From Planctomycetota bacterium (GTDB lineage: Bacteria; Planctomycetota; Phycisphaerae; Phycisphaerales; UBA1924), in NCBI GenBank assembly GCA_013285505.1, contig CP053450.1, positions 2,650,796 to 2,714,795 on the forward strand: a DNA stretch of 64,000 bases, read 5' to 3'. The position numbers were made by a program, and so were the translations under genes. This document shows, in pieces, positions 20,163 to 29,898 of this stretch; positions within the stretch are counted from its first letter, which is position 1, and every line of letters starts with the position of its first letter. The notes under the pieces were generated by a model that saw only the letters and a list, made by a program, of their open reading frames with translations, made no database searches and had not been told where the DNA came from.

Positions 20163-20212
20163 TCTCGCCCGGCCTGGCGGTGCCGCCAGCGGGAGAGCCC
20201 AGGAGAACGACG

Positions 20213-20431
20213 ATGAAGGACGGCATCCACCCCAATCTGTACAACTGCAAGGTCTACCACAACGGTGAGGTGGTCATGGAGGTCGGCTCGACCCAGCCCG
20301 AGATGCACGTCGAGGTCTGGTCCGGCTCGCACCCCTTCTTCACCGGCAAGCAGCAGTTCATCGACGCGGCCGGCCGCGTCGAGAAGTTCCAGAGGAAGTT
20401 CCAGGGCAACTACTTCCAGAAGAAGAAGTAA
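20213..20431 (+). CDS. rpmE: 50S ribosomal protein L31 (bL31)
   Basis: A 72-residue large-subunit ribosomal protein. The ATG at 20213 is preceded by AGGAGA six bases upstream. The sequence starts MKDGIHPNLYNCKVYHNGEV and ends in a basic tail (NYFQKKK). Only one Cys is present, so it lacks the CxxC zinc pair of the C+ L31 form and should be the zinc-independent type. It has its own promoter and a strong downstream terminator, making it a monocistronic unit. Confidence 0.96.
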   Translation: MKDGIHPNLYNCKVYHNGEVVMEVGSTQPEMHVEVWSGSHPFFTGKQQFIDAAGRVEKFQRKFQGNYFQKKK

Positions 20432-20459
20432 CCGCCCGCTGGCGATCAACAAGACTCTC

Positions 20460-20494
20460 TCGGCCGGGCGCTACGCCCGGCCGATTGTCTTTTT
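20460..20494 (+). terminator. Rho-independent terminator after rpmE
   Basis: A perfect 10-bp stem (20460-20469 with 20475-20484), a 5-base loop and a T-rich run TTGTCTTTTT at 20485-20494. It ends the rpmE transcript upstream of metH. Confidence 0.95.
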
Positions 20495-20533
20495 ACCCCC
20501 AGGATGCCAAGAATGGGCTTCCAGCTTCATCCG

Positions 20534-20557
20534 TTCATCCGGATGAATGGGTATACT
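20534..20557 (+). promoter_or_regulatory. Palindrome and -10 element upstream of metH
   Basis: A perfect 14-bp palindrome TTCATCCGGATGAA (20534-20547) abuts a consensus-like -10, TATACT (20552-20557), which is 33 bases before the metH start. A further TTCATCCG half-site lies at 20526-20533. The palindrome covers the -35 spacer region, where a repressor or activator would act. No good -35 hexamer is present, consistent with regulated transcription. The regulator is not identifiable. Confidence 0.45.
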
Positions 20558-20590
20558 TGGGCCGAACAGTGCCAACGGAGGGCCAGATCC

Positions 20591-23308
20591 ATGCCGAGCC
20601 GCTTTCTTGCCGAACTCGACCGCCGCGTCCTGGTGATCGATGGAGCCATGGGGACCGCGACCCACAACATCGATCTTGACGTCGAAAAGGACTACCTCGG
20701 TTGCGAGAACTGCCCCGAGATCCTGCTCCAGAGCCGGCCGGAGGTGATCCAGGGCATCCACGAGTCCTTCTTCGCCGCTGGCTCGGATGCGGTCGAGACC
20801 GACTCGTTCGGCGGTGCCCGCCACGTGCTTGCCGAGTTTGACCTCGATGAGCGCACATTTGAGCTGAACAAGCTGGCCGGCGAAGTCGCGAGGGCGGCCG
20901 CGGACGGGCACGCGACCCCGGACCGGCCGCGGTTCGTCCTCGGCTCGATGGGCCCGGGGACCAAACTCATCACCCTCGGCCAGATCTCCTGGGCCGACAT
21001 GCTCGCCAGTTATCGGGAGCAGGCCCGCGGCCTCATCGCCGGCGGGGTCGACGCGCTCCTCATCGAGACCTGCCAGGACCTCCTCCAGGTCAAGTGCGTG
21101 ATCAACGCCTGCCTCGCCGCACTCGAGGACGCGGGCAAGAGCCACCAGGACATCCCCATCCTCGTGTCGATCACGATCGAGACCACCGGCACAATGCTGA
21201 TGGGCACGTCGATCGAGGCGGCGGTCGCGGCGCTGCGGGGCTACCCGATCGCCTCGCTCGGGCTCAACTGCGCGACCGGGCCGGTCGAGATGGCCGAGCA
21301 CGTCCAGTACCTCTCCCGGCACTGGGACCGGCACGTGTCGGTCGTCCCCAACGCCGGGCTGCCGGTGCTGATGGAGGGCCGGACGCACTTCCCCCTCGGC
21401 CCTGAGGCGTTCGCCGAGACGCTGGCCAAGTATGTGCGCGAGTACGGCGTCGGCCTGGTGGGCGGCTGCTGCGGCACGACGCCGGAGCACATCGAACGGC
21501 TTGCGCGCGCAATCGGTGACACTCCACGCGCCGCCCGCACGCTGGAGCCGCTGGGCGCAGCCGGCACGAGCCTCTACTCCCCCACCGAGTTCCGCCAGGA
21601 CACGTCGTTCCTGATCGTCGGCGAACGCATGAACGCCTCGGGCAGCCGCAAGTTCAAGGGGCTGCTCGAGGAGGAGGACTGGGACGGGATCGTCGCGCTG
21701 GCCCGCTCGCAGATGCGTGAGGGCAGCCACATCCTCGACCTCAACGTGGATTACGCCGGTCGCGACAACGCCAGCGACATCGCCGAGGTGGTCAACCGCG
21801 TCGCTCAGCAGGTGGACGCCCCGCTGATGATCGACTCGACCCAGATCAAGACCATGCAGGCCGCGCTGGAGAGGTCTCCCGGGAAGTGCGTGATCAACTC
21901 GGCCAACTTCGAGGACGGCGAGGAGAAATTTGACGCGATCTGCCGGCTAGCGCGCGCGCACGGCGCGGCCCTGGTCATCGGCTCGATCGACGAGGATCAG
22001 GACAACGCCATGGCCCGGACCGCCGACCGCAAGCTCGCGATCGCCCGTCGGGCGCACGAGCGAGCGACGACCGTCCACGGGCTCGACGAGGCCGACCTGT
22101 TCTTCGACCCGCTCGTGCTCCCGGTTTCGACCGGCATGGAGCCGGACCGGCGGAGCGGCCTGGCGACGATCGAGGGCACGCGCCTCATCGCCGAGCACCT
22201 GCCCCGGTGCCAGATGACCTGCGGCGTTTCGAACGTCTCCTTCGGCCTCAAGCCCGCGGCCCGGGTCGTGCTCAACTCGGTCTTCCTGCACGAACTGGTC
22301 GAGGCCGGGATGACCAGCGCGATCGTGCACGCGTCGAAGATCCTCCCGCTCAACCGCATCCCGGACGATCAGCAGCGGGCCGCGATGGACCTGCTCTACG
22401 ACCGGCGGCACGCCTCGAAGGGCGGCACCGGCCTGCCCGAGGGGGTGACCGATGAGGACTTCGACCCGCTGCAGGCCTTCATCGCGCTGTTCAAGGACGT
22501 GGAGTCGACCGCCTCCACACAGGTTGCCAAGGCTGACTTGACGCTCGAGGAACAGCTGCGCGCGCACATCGTCGATGGCGACAAGGAGGGCCTCGCGGCG
22601 ACGCTCGATACGGCGATGGAGAAGTACCCGCCCCTGGACATCATCAACGACCACCTGCTCGACGGCATGAAGACGGTCGGCGAGCTGTTCGGATCGGGGC
22701 AGATGCAGCTGCCGTTTGTGCTGCAGTCGGCGCAGGTCATGAAGGCCGCGGTGGCGCACCTGGAGCCCCACATGGAGAAGAGCGGCGGCAAGGCCCGCGG
22801 CTCGATCGTGCTCGCGACGGTCAAGGGCGATGTGCACGACATCGGGAAGAACCTCGTAGACATCATCCTGAGCAACAACGGGTACGAGGTGCACAACATC
22901 GGGATCAAGCAGCCGCTCTCGAACATCCTGGCCAAGTGGCAGGAGACCGGGGCCGACGCGATCGGGCTCTCCGGGCTGCTGGTCAAGAGCGTGCACGTGA
23001 TGGAGGACAACCTGCGGGAGCTGCGGGAGCAGGGGCACCACGTGCCGGTGATCCTGGGCGGTGCGGCGCTGAGCCGGCACTACGCCGAGGGGCACCTGCG
23101 GTCGGTGTACAAGGGGCCGCTCTACTACGGCAAGGACGCGTTCGAGGGGCTGCGGTTCATGGACATGCTCGCCGGCAAGACGCTCGGCACGCTGGACAGC
23201 GAGATTGTGGCCCGCGTCGAGAAGCGGGCGAGCGCCGAGGAGACCCTCGCGGCGTCCAAGGCTCGGAAGCTCGAGGCCGCCGCTGCGGAGGGGGGTCTGT
23301 TGCTGTGA
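20591..23308 (+). CDS. metH: Cobalamin-dependent methionine synthase, catalytic and B12 modules
   Basis: Transfers methyl from methyltetrahydrofolate to homocysteine via cobalamin. The start at 20591 (MPSRFLAELDRRVLVIDGAM) has GGAGG upstream. The homocysteine domain carries its zinc Cys residues in GLNCATGP and GGCCGTT. It is followed by the pterin-binding barrel (FLIVGERMNASGSRKF...), the B12 cap and the Rossmann domain with DVHDIGKNLV (axial His near residue 750). This frame ends at 23308 just after a run of six G (23290-23295). One additional G would join it directly to the activation domain in the next entry (EGGSVAVKAAPARS), giving the usual protein of about 1,200 residues, so the split is most likely a homopolymer error. 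Confidence 0.95.
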   Translation: MPSRFLAELDRRVLVIDGAMGTATHNIDLDVEKDYLGCENCPEILLQSRPEVIQGIHESFFAAGSDAVETDSFGGARHVLAEFDLDERTFELNKLAGEVARAAADGHATPDRPRFVLGSMGPGTKLITLGQISWADMLASYREQARGLIAGGVDALLIETCQDLLQVKCVINACLAALEDAGKSHQDIPILVSITIETTGTMLMGTSIEAAVAALRGYPIASLGLNCATGPVEMAEHVQYLSRHWDRHVSVVPNAGLPVLMEGRTHFPLGPEAFAETLAKYVREYGVGLVGGCCGTTPEHIERLARAIGDTPRAARTLEPLGAAGTSLYSPTEFRQDTSFLIVGERMNASGSRKFKGLLEEEDWDGIVALARSQMREGSHILDLNVDYAGRDNASDIAEVVNRVAQQVDAPLMIDSTQIKTMQAALERSPGKCVINSANFEDGEEKFDAICRLARAHGAALVIGSIDEDQDNAMARTADRKLAIARRAHERATTVHGLDEADLFFDPLVLPVSTGMEPDRRSGLATIEGTRLIAEHLPRCQMTCGVSNVSFGLKPAARVVLNSVFLHELVEAGMTSAIVHASKILPLNRIPDDQQRAAMDLLYDRRHASKGGTGLPEGVTDEDFDPLQAFIALFKDVESTASTQVAKADLTLEEQLRAHIVDGDKEGLAATLDTAMEKYPPLDIINDHLLDGMKTVGELFGSGQMQLPFVLQSAQVMKAAVAHLEPHMEKSGGKARGSIVLATVKGDVHDIGKNLVDIILSNNGYEVHNIGIKQPLSNILAKWQETGADAIGLSGLLVKSVHVMEDNLRELREQGHHVPVILGGAALSRHYAEGHLRSVYKGPLYYGKDAFEGLRFMDMLAGKTLGTLDSEIVARVEKRASAEETLAASKARKLEAAAAEGGLLL

Positions 23309-24180
23309 AGGCGGCGCCCGCCCGGAGCACCGTGGCGACAGATGTCGCGGTGCCCACGCCGCCGTTCTGGGGCAGCCGGGTTGTCGAGCATGTCGATCTC
23401 GACGAGATCTACCCGTTCATCAACACGGTGGCGCTCTTCCGCGGGCAGTGGCAGTTCAAGAAGGGCAAGCTCAGCGATGCCGAGTATCAGGACAAGCTCG
23501 CCGCGACGATCCTGCCGGTGTTCGAGCGGCTCAAGACCGAACTCCGCGAGAACGAGGTGCTCCGGCCCGCGGTGGTGTACGGCTACTGGCCGTGCGCGAG
23601 CGATGGCGACGATCTGATCGTGTACGACCCGAGCGGCCTCGGTGCCGCGGCACCGACCGAGCTTCGTCCGGCCGAGATGCGGGAGCTGCTCCGCTTTACG
23701 TTCCCGCGGCAGGAGGGCAAGCGCCGGCTCTGCATCAGCGATTTCTTCCGTCCGGTCGGGTCGGGGCACGCGGACGTGTTCGGGCTGCACTGCGTGACGA
23801 TGGGCAGCAGGGTTAGCGAACTGGCCAAGTCGCTCTTTGAGAACGACGACTACACCGAGTATCTCTACACCCACGGCATGGGGGTGGAGACCGCCGAGGC
23901 GCTCGCCGAGCTGTGGCACAAGCGCATCCGCCAGGAGTTGGGGATCGGCGGGGAGGACTCGCCGCGGATCCGCGAGCTGTTCACCCAGCACTACCGCGGC
24001 AGCCGGTACAGCCCGGGCTACCCGGCCTGCCCGGAGATGCGCGATCAGGAGAAGATCTGGTCGCTGCTCGAGCCGGGGCGGATCGGGTGTTCGCTCACCG
24101 AGAACTGGCAGATCGACCCGGAGCAGTCAACGAGTGCTTTCGTGGTGCACCATCCCGAGGCGAAGTACTTCAACGTCTGA
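23305..24180 (+). CDS. metH: AdoMet-binding reactivation domain of MetH (probably the C-terminus of the preceding gene)
   Basis: A frame opening with a GTG that overlaps the preceding stop (GTGA) encodes the MetH activation domain. It has the PTPPFWGSRVVEHVDL entry segment, a conserved FRGQWQFKKG, YGYWPCASDGDD and the AdoMet-contacting RYSPGYPACPEM. This domain reduces and remethylates cob(II)alamin. As a free-standing gene it would be a translationally coupled split MetH. As the continuation of metH it requires one more G in the run at 23290-23295. I favour the second reading, because homopolymer breaks recur in this sequence and the linker reads naturally once corrected. Confidence 0.9.
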   Translation: MKAAPARSTVATDVAVPTPPFWGSRVVEHVDLDEIYPFINTVALFRGQWQFKKGKLSDAEYQDKLAATILPVFERLKTELRENEVLRPAVVYGYWPCASDGDDLIVYDPSGLGAAAPTELRPAEMRELLRFTFPRQEGKRRLCISDFFRPVGSGHADVFGLHCVTMGSRVSELAKSLFENDDYTEYLYTHGMGVETAEALAELWHKRIRQELGIGGEDSPRIRELFTQHYRGSRYSPGYPACPEMRDQEKIWSLLEPGRIGCSLTENWQIDPEQSTSAFVVHHPEAKYFNV

Positions 24181-24308
24181 CCCGCTCCCGGGCTTGGGGC
24201 TCCGGAACGGGTTTGTCGCCTATCCTGTGGATGACGCCGGGGTGCCAGCCGTGGGCCACATGACGCTTCGCGACCGGTGCAATATCCGATCTCCAGAAGG
24301 CAGAGAAC

Positions 24309-25481
24309 ATGACTCAATCGCTTCAAGTTCCGACCACCGAATTTGAGAAGAAGGACCGCAGCGAGGGCCTCGACCACCGGCCACGCGTGCTCTTGGGCAA
24401 GATGGGCCTGGACGGGCACGACCGGGGCGTCAAGGTCATCGCCCGGGCCTTGCGCGACTCAGGGATCCACGTGATTTACTCGGGCCTCTGGCAGACGCCC
24501 AAGAGCCTGGCGATCTCGGCGCGCGACGAGGACTGCGACGTCATCGCCGCGAGCATGATGAGCAACTCGCACCTGAAGCTCGGGCCGATGCTGATGGACG
24601 CGCTGCGTGAGCTGGGTCGTCCCGACATCCCGGTCTACATGGGCGGCATCCTGCCGCAGGAAGACCTGGCCAAGCTGCGCGAGGCTGGGATCGCCAAGTG
24701 CTTCACCACCGCGACCGGTCTCGAGGACATCGCGATGGCCGTGGTCGAGTCGGTTAAGAGGTATACGCCCACGCTCGAGAGCAACAACCCTGTCGCCCAA
24801 CTCGGGCGGGATATCTCGCTGGTGCATCTCGGCCGCCCGCTGCGCGAGAGCGTCAAGCGGAAGCGCCCCGCGCGGGTGCTCGGGATCACCGGTTCACCCG
24901 GCGCGGGCAAATCGACGTTGGTTGCGCAGCTCGTCAGCGAACTCACGGTGCGTGCAGAGAAAGACAGCTCGATCGGGCGGTGCGCGGTGGTCGCGTTCGA
25001 CCCAATGAGCCCGATCACCAGCGGCGCCCTGCTCGGCGACCGCCTGCGGGTGGACTTCAACCGCCTCGGCGATTCGGTCTTTTACCGCTCGCTGGCGATC
25101 AGCGGCGAGGACTACAGCACGCTTGACGCGATCATCGAGCTGATCGGCGGGGTCGAGTTCGCCGACGGGCGCGGGTTCGACACGGTGTTCGTCGAGACCG
25201 TCGGCGCGGGGCAGAACGAGACCAAGATCCGCAAGCACGTGGACACGACGGCGGTGGTCCTGACCCCGGGCATGGGCGACGCGGTGCAGATGGACAAAGC
25301 CGGCATCCTGGAGATCGCCGACCTGTTCGTCTGCAACAAGGCCGACCACCCCGGCGAGAACGAGCTGGTGCGCGACCTCCGCGACGTGGCCGGGCGGCGG
25401 CCGGTGCTCGAGACCGTCGCGACGCACGGTGCCGGTGTGCCGGAGTTGCTCGATACCCTGCTGGGCATGACGACGCGCTAA
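24309..25481 (+). CDS. Fused cobalamin-binding domain and MeaB-type G-protein chaperone
   Basis: A 390-residue fusion. Residues about 24-150 are a methylmalonyl-CoA-mutase-type B12-binding domain with LDGHDRG (His37 as lower ligand) and the downstream MMSNSHLK and GGILPQEDL motifs. Residues about 165-390 are a MeaB/ArgK G domain with Walker A GSPGAGKST (195-203), DPMSPITSGALLGDR, ETVGAGQNE and the guanine-specificity NKAD. This matches the first two modules of IcmF but stops before the mutase barrel, and no mutase subunit is in the window. It is probably the small subunit plus GTPase editor of an acyl-CoA mutase encoded elsewhere. It follows metH by 128 bases, another cobalamin enzyme. Confidence 0.88.
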   Translation: MTQSLQVPTTEFEKKDRSEGLDHRPRVLLGKMGLDGHDRGVKVIARALRDSGIHVIYSGLWQTPKSLAISARDEDCDVIAASMMSNSHLKLGPMLMDALRELGRPDIPVYMGGILPQEDLAKLREAGIAKCFTTATGLEDIAMAVVESVKRYTPTLESNNPVAQLGRDISLVHLGRPLRESVKRKRPARVLGITGSPGAGKSTLVAQLVSELTVRAEKDSSIGRCAVVAFDPMSPITSGALLGDRLRVDFNRLGDSVFYRSLAISGEDYSTLDAIIELIGGVEFADGRGFDTVFVETVGAGQNETKIRKHVDTTAVVLTPGMGDAVQMDKAGILEIADLFVCNKADHPGENELVRDLRDVAGRRPVLETVATHGAGVPELLDTLLGMTTR

Positions 25482-25493
25482 CATTCCGCCTCC

Positions 25494-27071
25494 GTGCGCC
25501 AGTTCCGCTCCCGAATCCGACGCCGACTTCTGACTCTCGGCGATTGGCGAGGGGTGAGCGGGATCTTCGTCCCCAGGCCCGAAGAGGGGGCCCCCGGCCT
25601 CACTCCGGACGGCAGGCTCAAGAGCGGCCGGCTCGCGGGTCTGGGCATGGGCACGGCGATCTGGGTTCTCTGCTGGCCCATCCTGATCGAGTCGTTCCTC
25701 AACTCGCTGGTCGGCCTTGTGGACACGGTGCTCTCGGCGCAGCTCGGCGTGCCCGAGACCGACGCGGTCGGCAGCGCCGCCTACATCCTCTGGTTCATGG
25801 GCCTGATCATCATGGCCGTCGGCGTGGGCACCACGGCTCTGGTGAGCCGGAGCGTGGGCCGGAGCCGGCTGGCGGTCGCCAACGCCGCCGTGGGGCAGTC
25901 GCTACTGCTCTCGGCGGGGCTCGGGTCGGTGGTGGCCGTCGCGATCGCGGCGGTGGCCCCCTCGATCGCCGGCGCGCTGACCAAGAGCGAGGCCGGGGCG
26001 ACCGCGTTCACCGGCTATCTGCAGGTCGTCGCGGTGGGCATGCCGTTTATGGCGATGCTCATGGCGGGGATCGCCTCGCTGCGCGGCGCGGGCGACTCGA
26101 TGCGGCCGCTCTGGGCGATGGTCGTGGTCAACATCGTCAACGTCATCGCCAGCTGGTCTCTCTGTGGACAGGACCTCTCCCGCCTCATCGAGCAGGACGG
26201 AGTCCGGACCACCGAAGTCATCCTCCAGAACCCGTTCGCTTTCGACCTCGGAGTCCGCGGCATCGCGTGGGGGACCACCATCGCCAACGCGGTCGGGTGC
26301 GCGATCGTGATGTGGATGCTCGTGCGGGGCGTCGGCGGCGTGCGGCTCCGGCGGAATCGTCTGCGCCCCCACTGGCACACGCTCAAGCGTTTGGTCCGCG
26401 TCGGCCTGCCCAACTTCTTTGAGACGTTCGGCATGTGGGTCGGCAACTTCCTCGTCTTTGCGTTCGTGATTCACCTGAGCCAGAGCGACGGCCCGACCGG
26501 CTCGCACATGCTCGCGATCCGGATTGAGGCGTTCAGCTTCATGCCGGGCTTTGCGATGAGCCTCGCGGCCGCGACGCTGGCGGGGCAGTATCTGGGGGCG
26601 GGCAGCCCGCGCATGGCCCGGGTCGCGGTGACGTGGTGCGCGACCATCGCGGCGCTGGTGATGGGCTCGCTGGGTGTGCTGTTTGTCACCGTGCCCGAGC
26701 AGTTGGTCTCGCTGCTCAGCTCGCAGCCGGAGCACCTGCAGGCGGTGCCGGGTGTGCTCCGCGTGACCGGGTGGGTACAGGTGCCGTTCGCGCTGGCCAT
26801 CGTGACGCGCGGGGCGCTGCGGGGAGTCGGGGACATGAAGGTGGTCTTCGCCATCACCTGGGCGACGACCTACCTGCTGCGCCTGCCGCTGGCGTACGTC
26901 TTCTCTGGTGTAGACATGCCCCTGCCCAACGGCACGGTGCTGCAGAACCCGTTCCGCGACGAGCCGAGCCTCACGTGGCTGTGGGTCGGGCTCTCGATCG
27001 AGTTGCTGCTGCGGTGTGCCCTGTTCTCCGGCAGGTTTGTGCAGGGCGGATGGACCAAGAGCCGGGTCTGA
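25494..27071 (+). CDS. MATE-family multidrug/metabolite efflux transporter
   Basis: A 525-residue membrane protein with about twelve hydrophobic helices in two homologous halves. The first half starts at LGMGTAIWVLCWPILIESFL and the second at LKRLVRVGLPNFFETFGMWV, the internal repeat that defines MATE transporters. They use H+ or Na+ gradients to export organic cations or other small molecules. The frame opens with a GTG at 25494, 12 bases after the B12/G-protein gene, so the two may be cotranscribed. An internal start around 25647 is possible but would shorten the cytosolic N-terminus. Substrate not predictable. Confidence 0.9.
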   Translation: MRQFRSRIRRRLLTLGDWRGVSGIFVPRPEEGAPGLTPDGRLKSGRLAGLGMGTAIWVLCWPILIESFLNSLVGLVDTVLSAQLGVPETDAVGSAAYILWFMGLIIMAVGVGTTALVSRSVGRSRLAVANAAVGQSLLLSAGLGSVVAVAIAAVAPSIAGALTKSEAGATAFTGYLQVVAVGMPFMAMLMAGIASLRGAGDSMRPLWAMVVVNIVNVIASWSLCGQDLSRLIEQDGVRTTEVILQNPFAFDLGVRGIAWGTTIANAVGCAIVMWMLVRGVGGVRLRRNRLRPHWHTLKRLVRVGLPNFFETFGMWVGNFLVFAFVIHLSQSDGPTGSHMLAIRIEAFSFMPGFAMSLAAATLAGQYLGAGSPRMARVAVTWCATIAALVMGSLGVLFVTVPEQLVSLLSSQPEHLQAVPGVLRVTGWVQVPFALAIVTRGALRGVGDMKVVFAITWATTYLLRLPLAYVFSGVDMPLPNGTVLQNPFRDEPSLTWLWVGLSIELLLRCALFSGRFVQGGWTKSRV

Positions 27072-27139
27072 GCACCACGAGGGTGCCCGGTTGGTCCGCG
27101 CCGCTCGTGAGGTGCTGCCTCCGCGTTCGACTGAGTGGC

Positions 27140-29219
27140 TCAGCCGTCCTGTTCGGCGTCGGCTGCGGACTCGGTCTCGCCCGGGGCGGATTCGTCGGCG
27201 GCATCGGCCTCGTCGGGCGCGGCCGCTGTCTCGTCCGCGGCACCGTCACCGTCCCGATCCTCGTTGCGCTTCTCCAGCGTGAACGCGTGCCGCTGCTTGA
27301 GGATCTCAAAGCGGAAGGGCATGGGCGTCCCGACGGGAAAGGTGTCGCGTGTGTGCTGCTGCTGGGCGTAGCGGACCGCGACCGGCAGCAATTCCCGGGT
27401 GAGCGGCTCGATGCTCTGGATCTGGGCGACGGTGACCCCGAGCGAGCCGGGGACGGGAACAACCACGATCCGGTCGTCCAGGGGGATCTGATCGATGGGT
27501 GTGAGCGGATCGATCTGCGAACCGGCCTCGAGCAGCGCGGTCTGGACGACCTCGTTGTTCTCTACCGGACCGAGCCCGCTGGTGCCCTCTCGGGTCACGC
27601 GGGCGCTGGCGTTGACCGCCACTCGCGGCCGCGGGTCCGAGACGAGCCCCTCGATGTTGCTCTCCGGCACGTAGGTGCCGAACGAGTCGGCGAACGTGCG
27701 GATGCCGTCGGCCTTGATTGTCTCGACAAAGCCATCGGTACCCGCGGTGAGTTCGCGGTACCGCTGCAGGGCCTTCCAGTCGGCCGCGAGTCGGTCGGGC
27801 TCGATCAGGTCGTCCGGTGAGTTCGGGACCGACGTGGCCGCGGCATCGAGGATGGTGAAGTAGTAGCGGGAACGGTCGTTGCCCTCGAGCACGAGGTCTG
27901 TTGACGGCACCCCGACTTGGAGCCCGAGGACCGAGTCTCCGGCGAGTTCTCGCACGGTCATCATGAGCTGCGGAAAGTTGGCGGTCTCCCGCCCGTAGCG
28001 GAACGTCGAGGAGCCGATGCCGGGCTGGGACAGCAGCGAGCCGCCGTCAAGCCAGTTCGAGTCGCGGATGTAGACCGCCGGCGTGGGGATCGTGACGCCG
28101 TGCGATTCCTGCACCGCGGCGACGACCCGGTCGGCCATTCTGACGAAGTCGGGCTTCTTGCTCGCCCAGTCGCTCGGGAGGACCTTGTAGTCGCCGTCCT
28201 GCTCGAGCGGCCTGACGGCCGCGAGGATCTCCGCCCGCACCACGGATTCGGCGGTGTTGAACACCTTCTCCAACTCCGCGGTCTTGAGCTCGTTCTCGAT
28301 TGTCGCGCGTTCGGCCTCGAATTCACCCGGGAACCGGTCGCGGTTCTGCTGCCAGTGCTTGGTGGCATCGAGGAGGGAGATGGTGATCGCGTCCCGCATC
28401 AGCCGCGGGCTCAGCTCGATCCACTCCAGCTTGATGCGGGGCGGCAGCAGATAGCCGATGCCGAACTCTCCCTCGCCGAGCTTGACGGACTTGTACGTGT
28501 CGAACAGCGCGCGCAGCTGCTCCGGCGTCGGCTCGAGCCGCTCGTCCATGAGGCGGCGGGCCGAGAGGAACACCGAATCGACGACCACGGCATCGCCGAG
28601 TCGCTGCGAGATGAGGGTGGTCTGGCTGTCGGAAAGCCGCTCGGCGTACCGGTAGGCGTTGACCAGCCGCAGGACGCCCTGGAGCTTGGCGAGCGTCTGG
28701 TCGAACTCGGTCTCGAGCAGCCGCGCCTTGCCGGCGACCTGCTGTTTGATGCGCCCGAGCCCGATCATCGCCTGCTCTTCCTGCGCGCGCACCTGGTCGG
28801 GGAACTGGAGCATGGCCTGCTGGGCCATGCTCTGGTATTGCTGCTCGAAGCTGGTGCGCACGAGCATCTCGGCGAACACCGGGAGCAGCTGTGCGCCCTC
28901 GGCCGCGCCGCCGACCATGCCGGCCCGCTCGGCCTCCCGGGTCAGCAGCATCCAGTGGGCCACGTCCTCACTCTGGTCGAGCCGCGATGGGCAGGCCCAT
29001 CCCGAGCTCGGCGTAGAACGACTCGACGGCGGTCAGTTCCCGCGTGGCGCGGTCGTAGTCGGCGACGGTGATCTTCCGTCCGTCCATCGAACCGACGGAC
29101 CGTCCCTGCGAGGCCTTGCCGAGCTGTTGGATCGCCTGCGGCACCAGGAACGCGACGAGCAGCAGGGTGCCGCCGACGCCGAGGATGAGCTTGTTGTACT
29201 TGCGGATCGTCTTCAGCAT
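27140..29219 (-). CDS. SurA/PpiD-like membrane-anchored protein (frame break near 28983)
   Basis: The N-terminus (MLKTIRKYNKLILGVGGTLLLVAFLVPQAIQQ) is a single membrane anchor. It is followed by a SurA_N-type segment (SMDGRKITVADYDRATRELTAVE), and then about 600 mostly helical residues with charged coiled-coil-like stretches. The tail is very acidic (DEADAADESAPGETESAAD). The architecture resembles PpiD-type periplasmic chaperones, but I cannot point to an intact parvulin PPIase domain. At 28980-28985 the sequence reads AGCCGC; with AGCGC the protein continues GLPIALDQSEDVAHWMLLTR without interruption. Downstream of rpsD on the same strand. Role in envelope protein folding is inference. Confidence 0.75.
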
Positions 29220-29298
29220 GGAAGACCCCGTGCGCGCATTGGGGGCGCGGTGAATAAACAGCCGGGCGACCCGCGGCGGGCCCGCCCGAAGAACCGCA

Positions 29299-29898
29299 TC
29301 AGCGGTAGAACTCGACGATGAGGTTGGTGTTGACGTCGAACGGCGTCTGGTCCGAGGTCGGGCTCGACGCGATCTTGATCGTCAACTCCGAGGGGTTGAA
29401 CTCGATCCAGCCCGGCACCTCGTGCCCCGCGAGCGACTCCATGCCCTCGCGGGCGAGCTTGTGCACCTTGGTCTTGAGGGTGATCGTGTCACCGACGTTG
29501 ACCTGGCAGCTCGGGCGGTCGGTCTTGCGGCCGTTGAGCAGGACGTGGCCGTGGGCCACCATCTGGCGGGCGGCCCAGATCGTCCGGGCGAGGCCGGCGC
29601 GACGGATCACGTTGTCCAGACGCTGCTCAAGAAGCTGCAGCAGGATCTCGCCGGTGTTGCCGGGGCGGCGCGAGGCCTCGTCCACGGTCAGGCGGAACTG
29701 CTTCTCGAGCATGCCGTAGTGGTAACGGAGCTTCTGCTTTTCGTTCAGGCGGATGCCGTAGGCCCGCAGACGCCGCCCACGGTAGCCGTGGACACCGTTG
29801 GGGTTGAGGGCACGCTTGGAGGTGTGCTTGGGGATGTCGGCGATCGGGACGCCGACGCGGCGGGACAACTTGACCTTGGGACCTGTATACCGGGCCAT
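29299..29898 (-). CDS. rpsD: 30S ribosomal protein S4 (uS4)
   Basis: A 199-residue small-subunit primary rRNA-binding protein. The ATG at 29898 has GGAG about eight bases upstream. The start MARYTGPKVKLSRRVGVPIA and the S4 RNA-binding domain (LEQRLDNVIRRAGLARTIWAARQMVAHGHV) are intact. The N-terminal zinc Cys residues of C+ S4 proteins are absent. It stands outside the large ribosomal protein operons here, divergent from purF. Confidence 0.96.
   Translation of the reverse strand: MARYTGPKVKLSRRVGVPIADIPKHTSKRALNPNGVHGYRGRRLRAYGIRLNEKQKLRYHYGMLEKQFRLTVDEASRRPGNTGEILLQLLEQRLDNVIRRAGLARTIWAARQMVAHGHVLLNGRKTDRPSCQVNVGDTITLKTKVHKLAREGMESLAGHEVPGWIEFNPSELTIKIASSPTSDQTPFDVNTNLIVEFYR

Noticed and set aside
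23290..23308. Naturally split methionine synthase with a GTGA overlap
   Set aside because: The overlap geometry fits a split, but a single G added to the six-G run restores a continuous linker and full-length MetH. Homopolymer breaks are common in this sequence.
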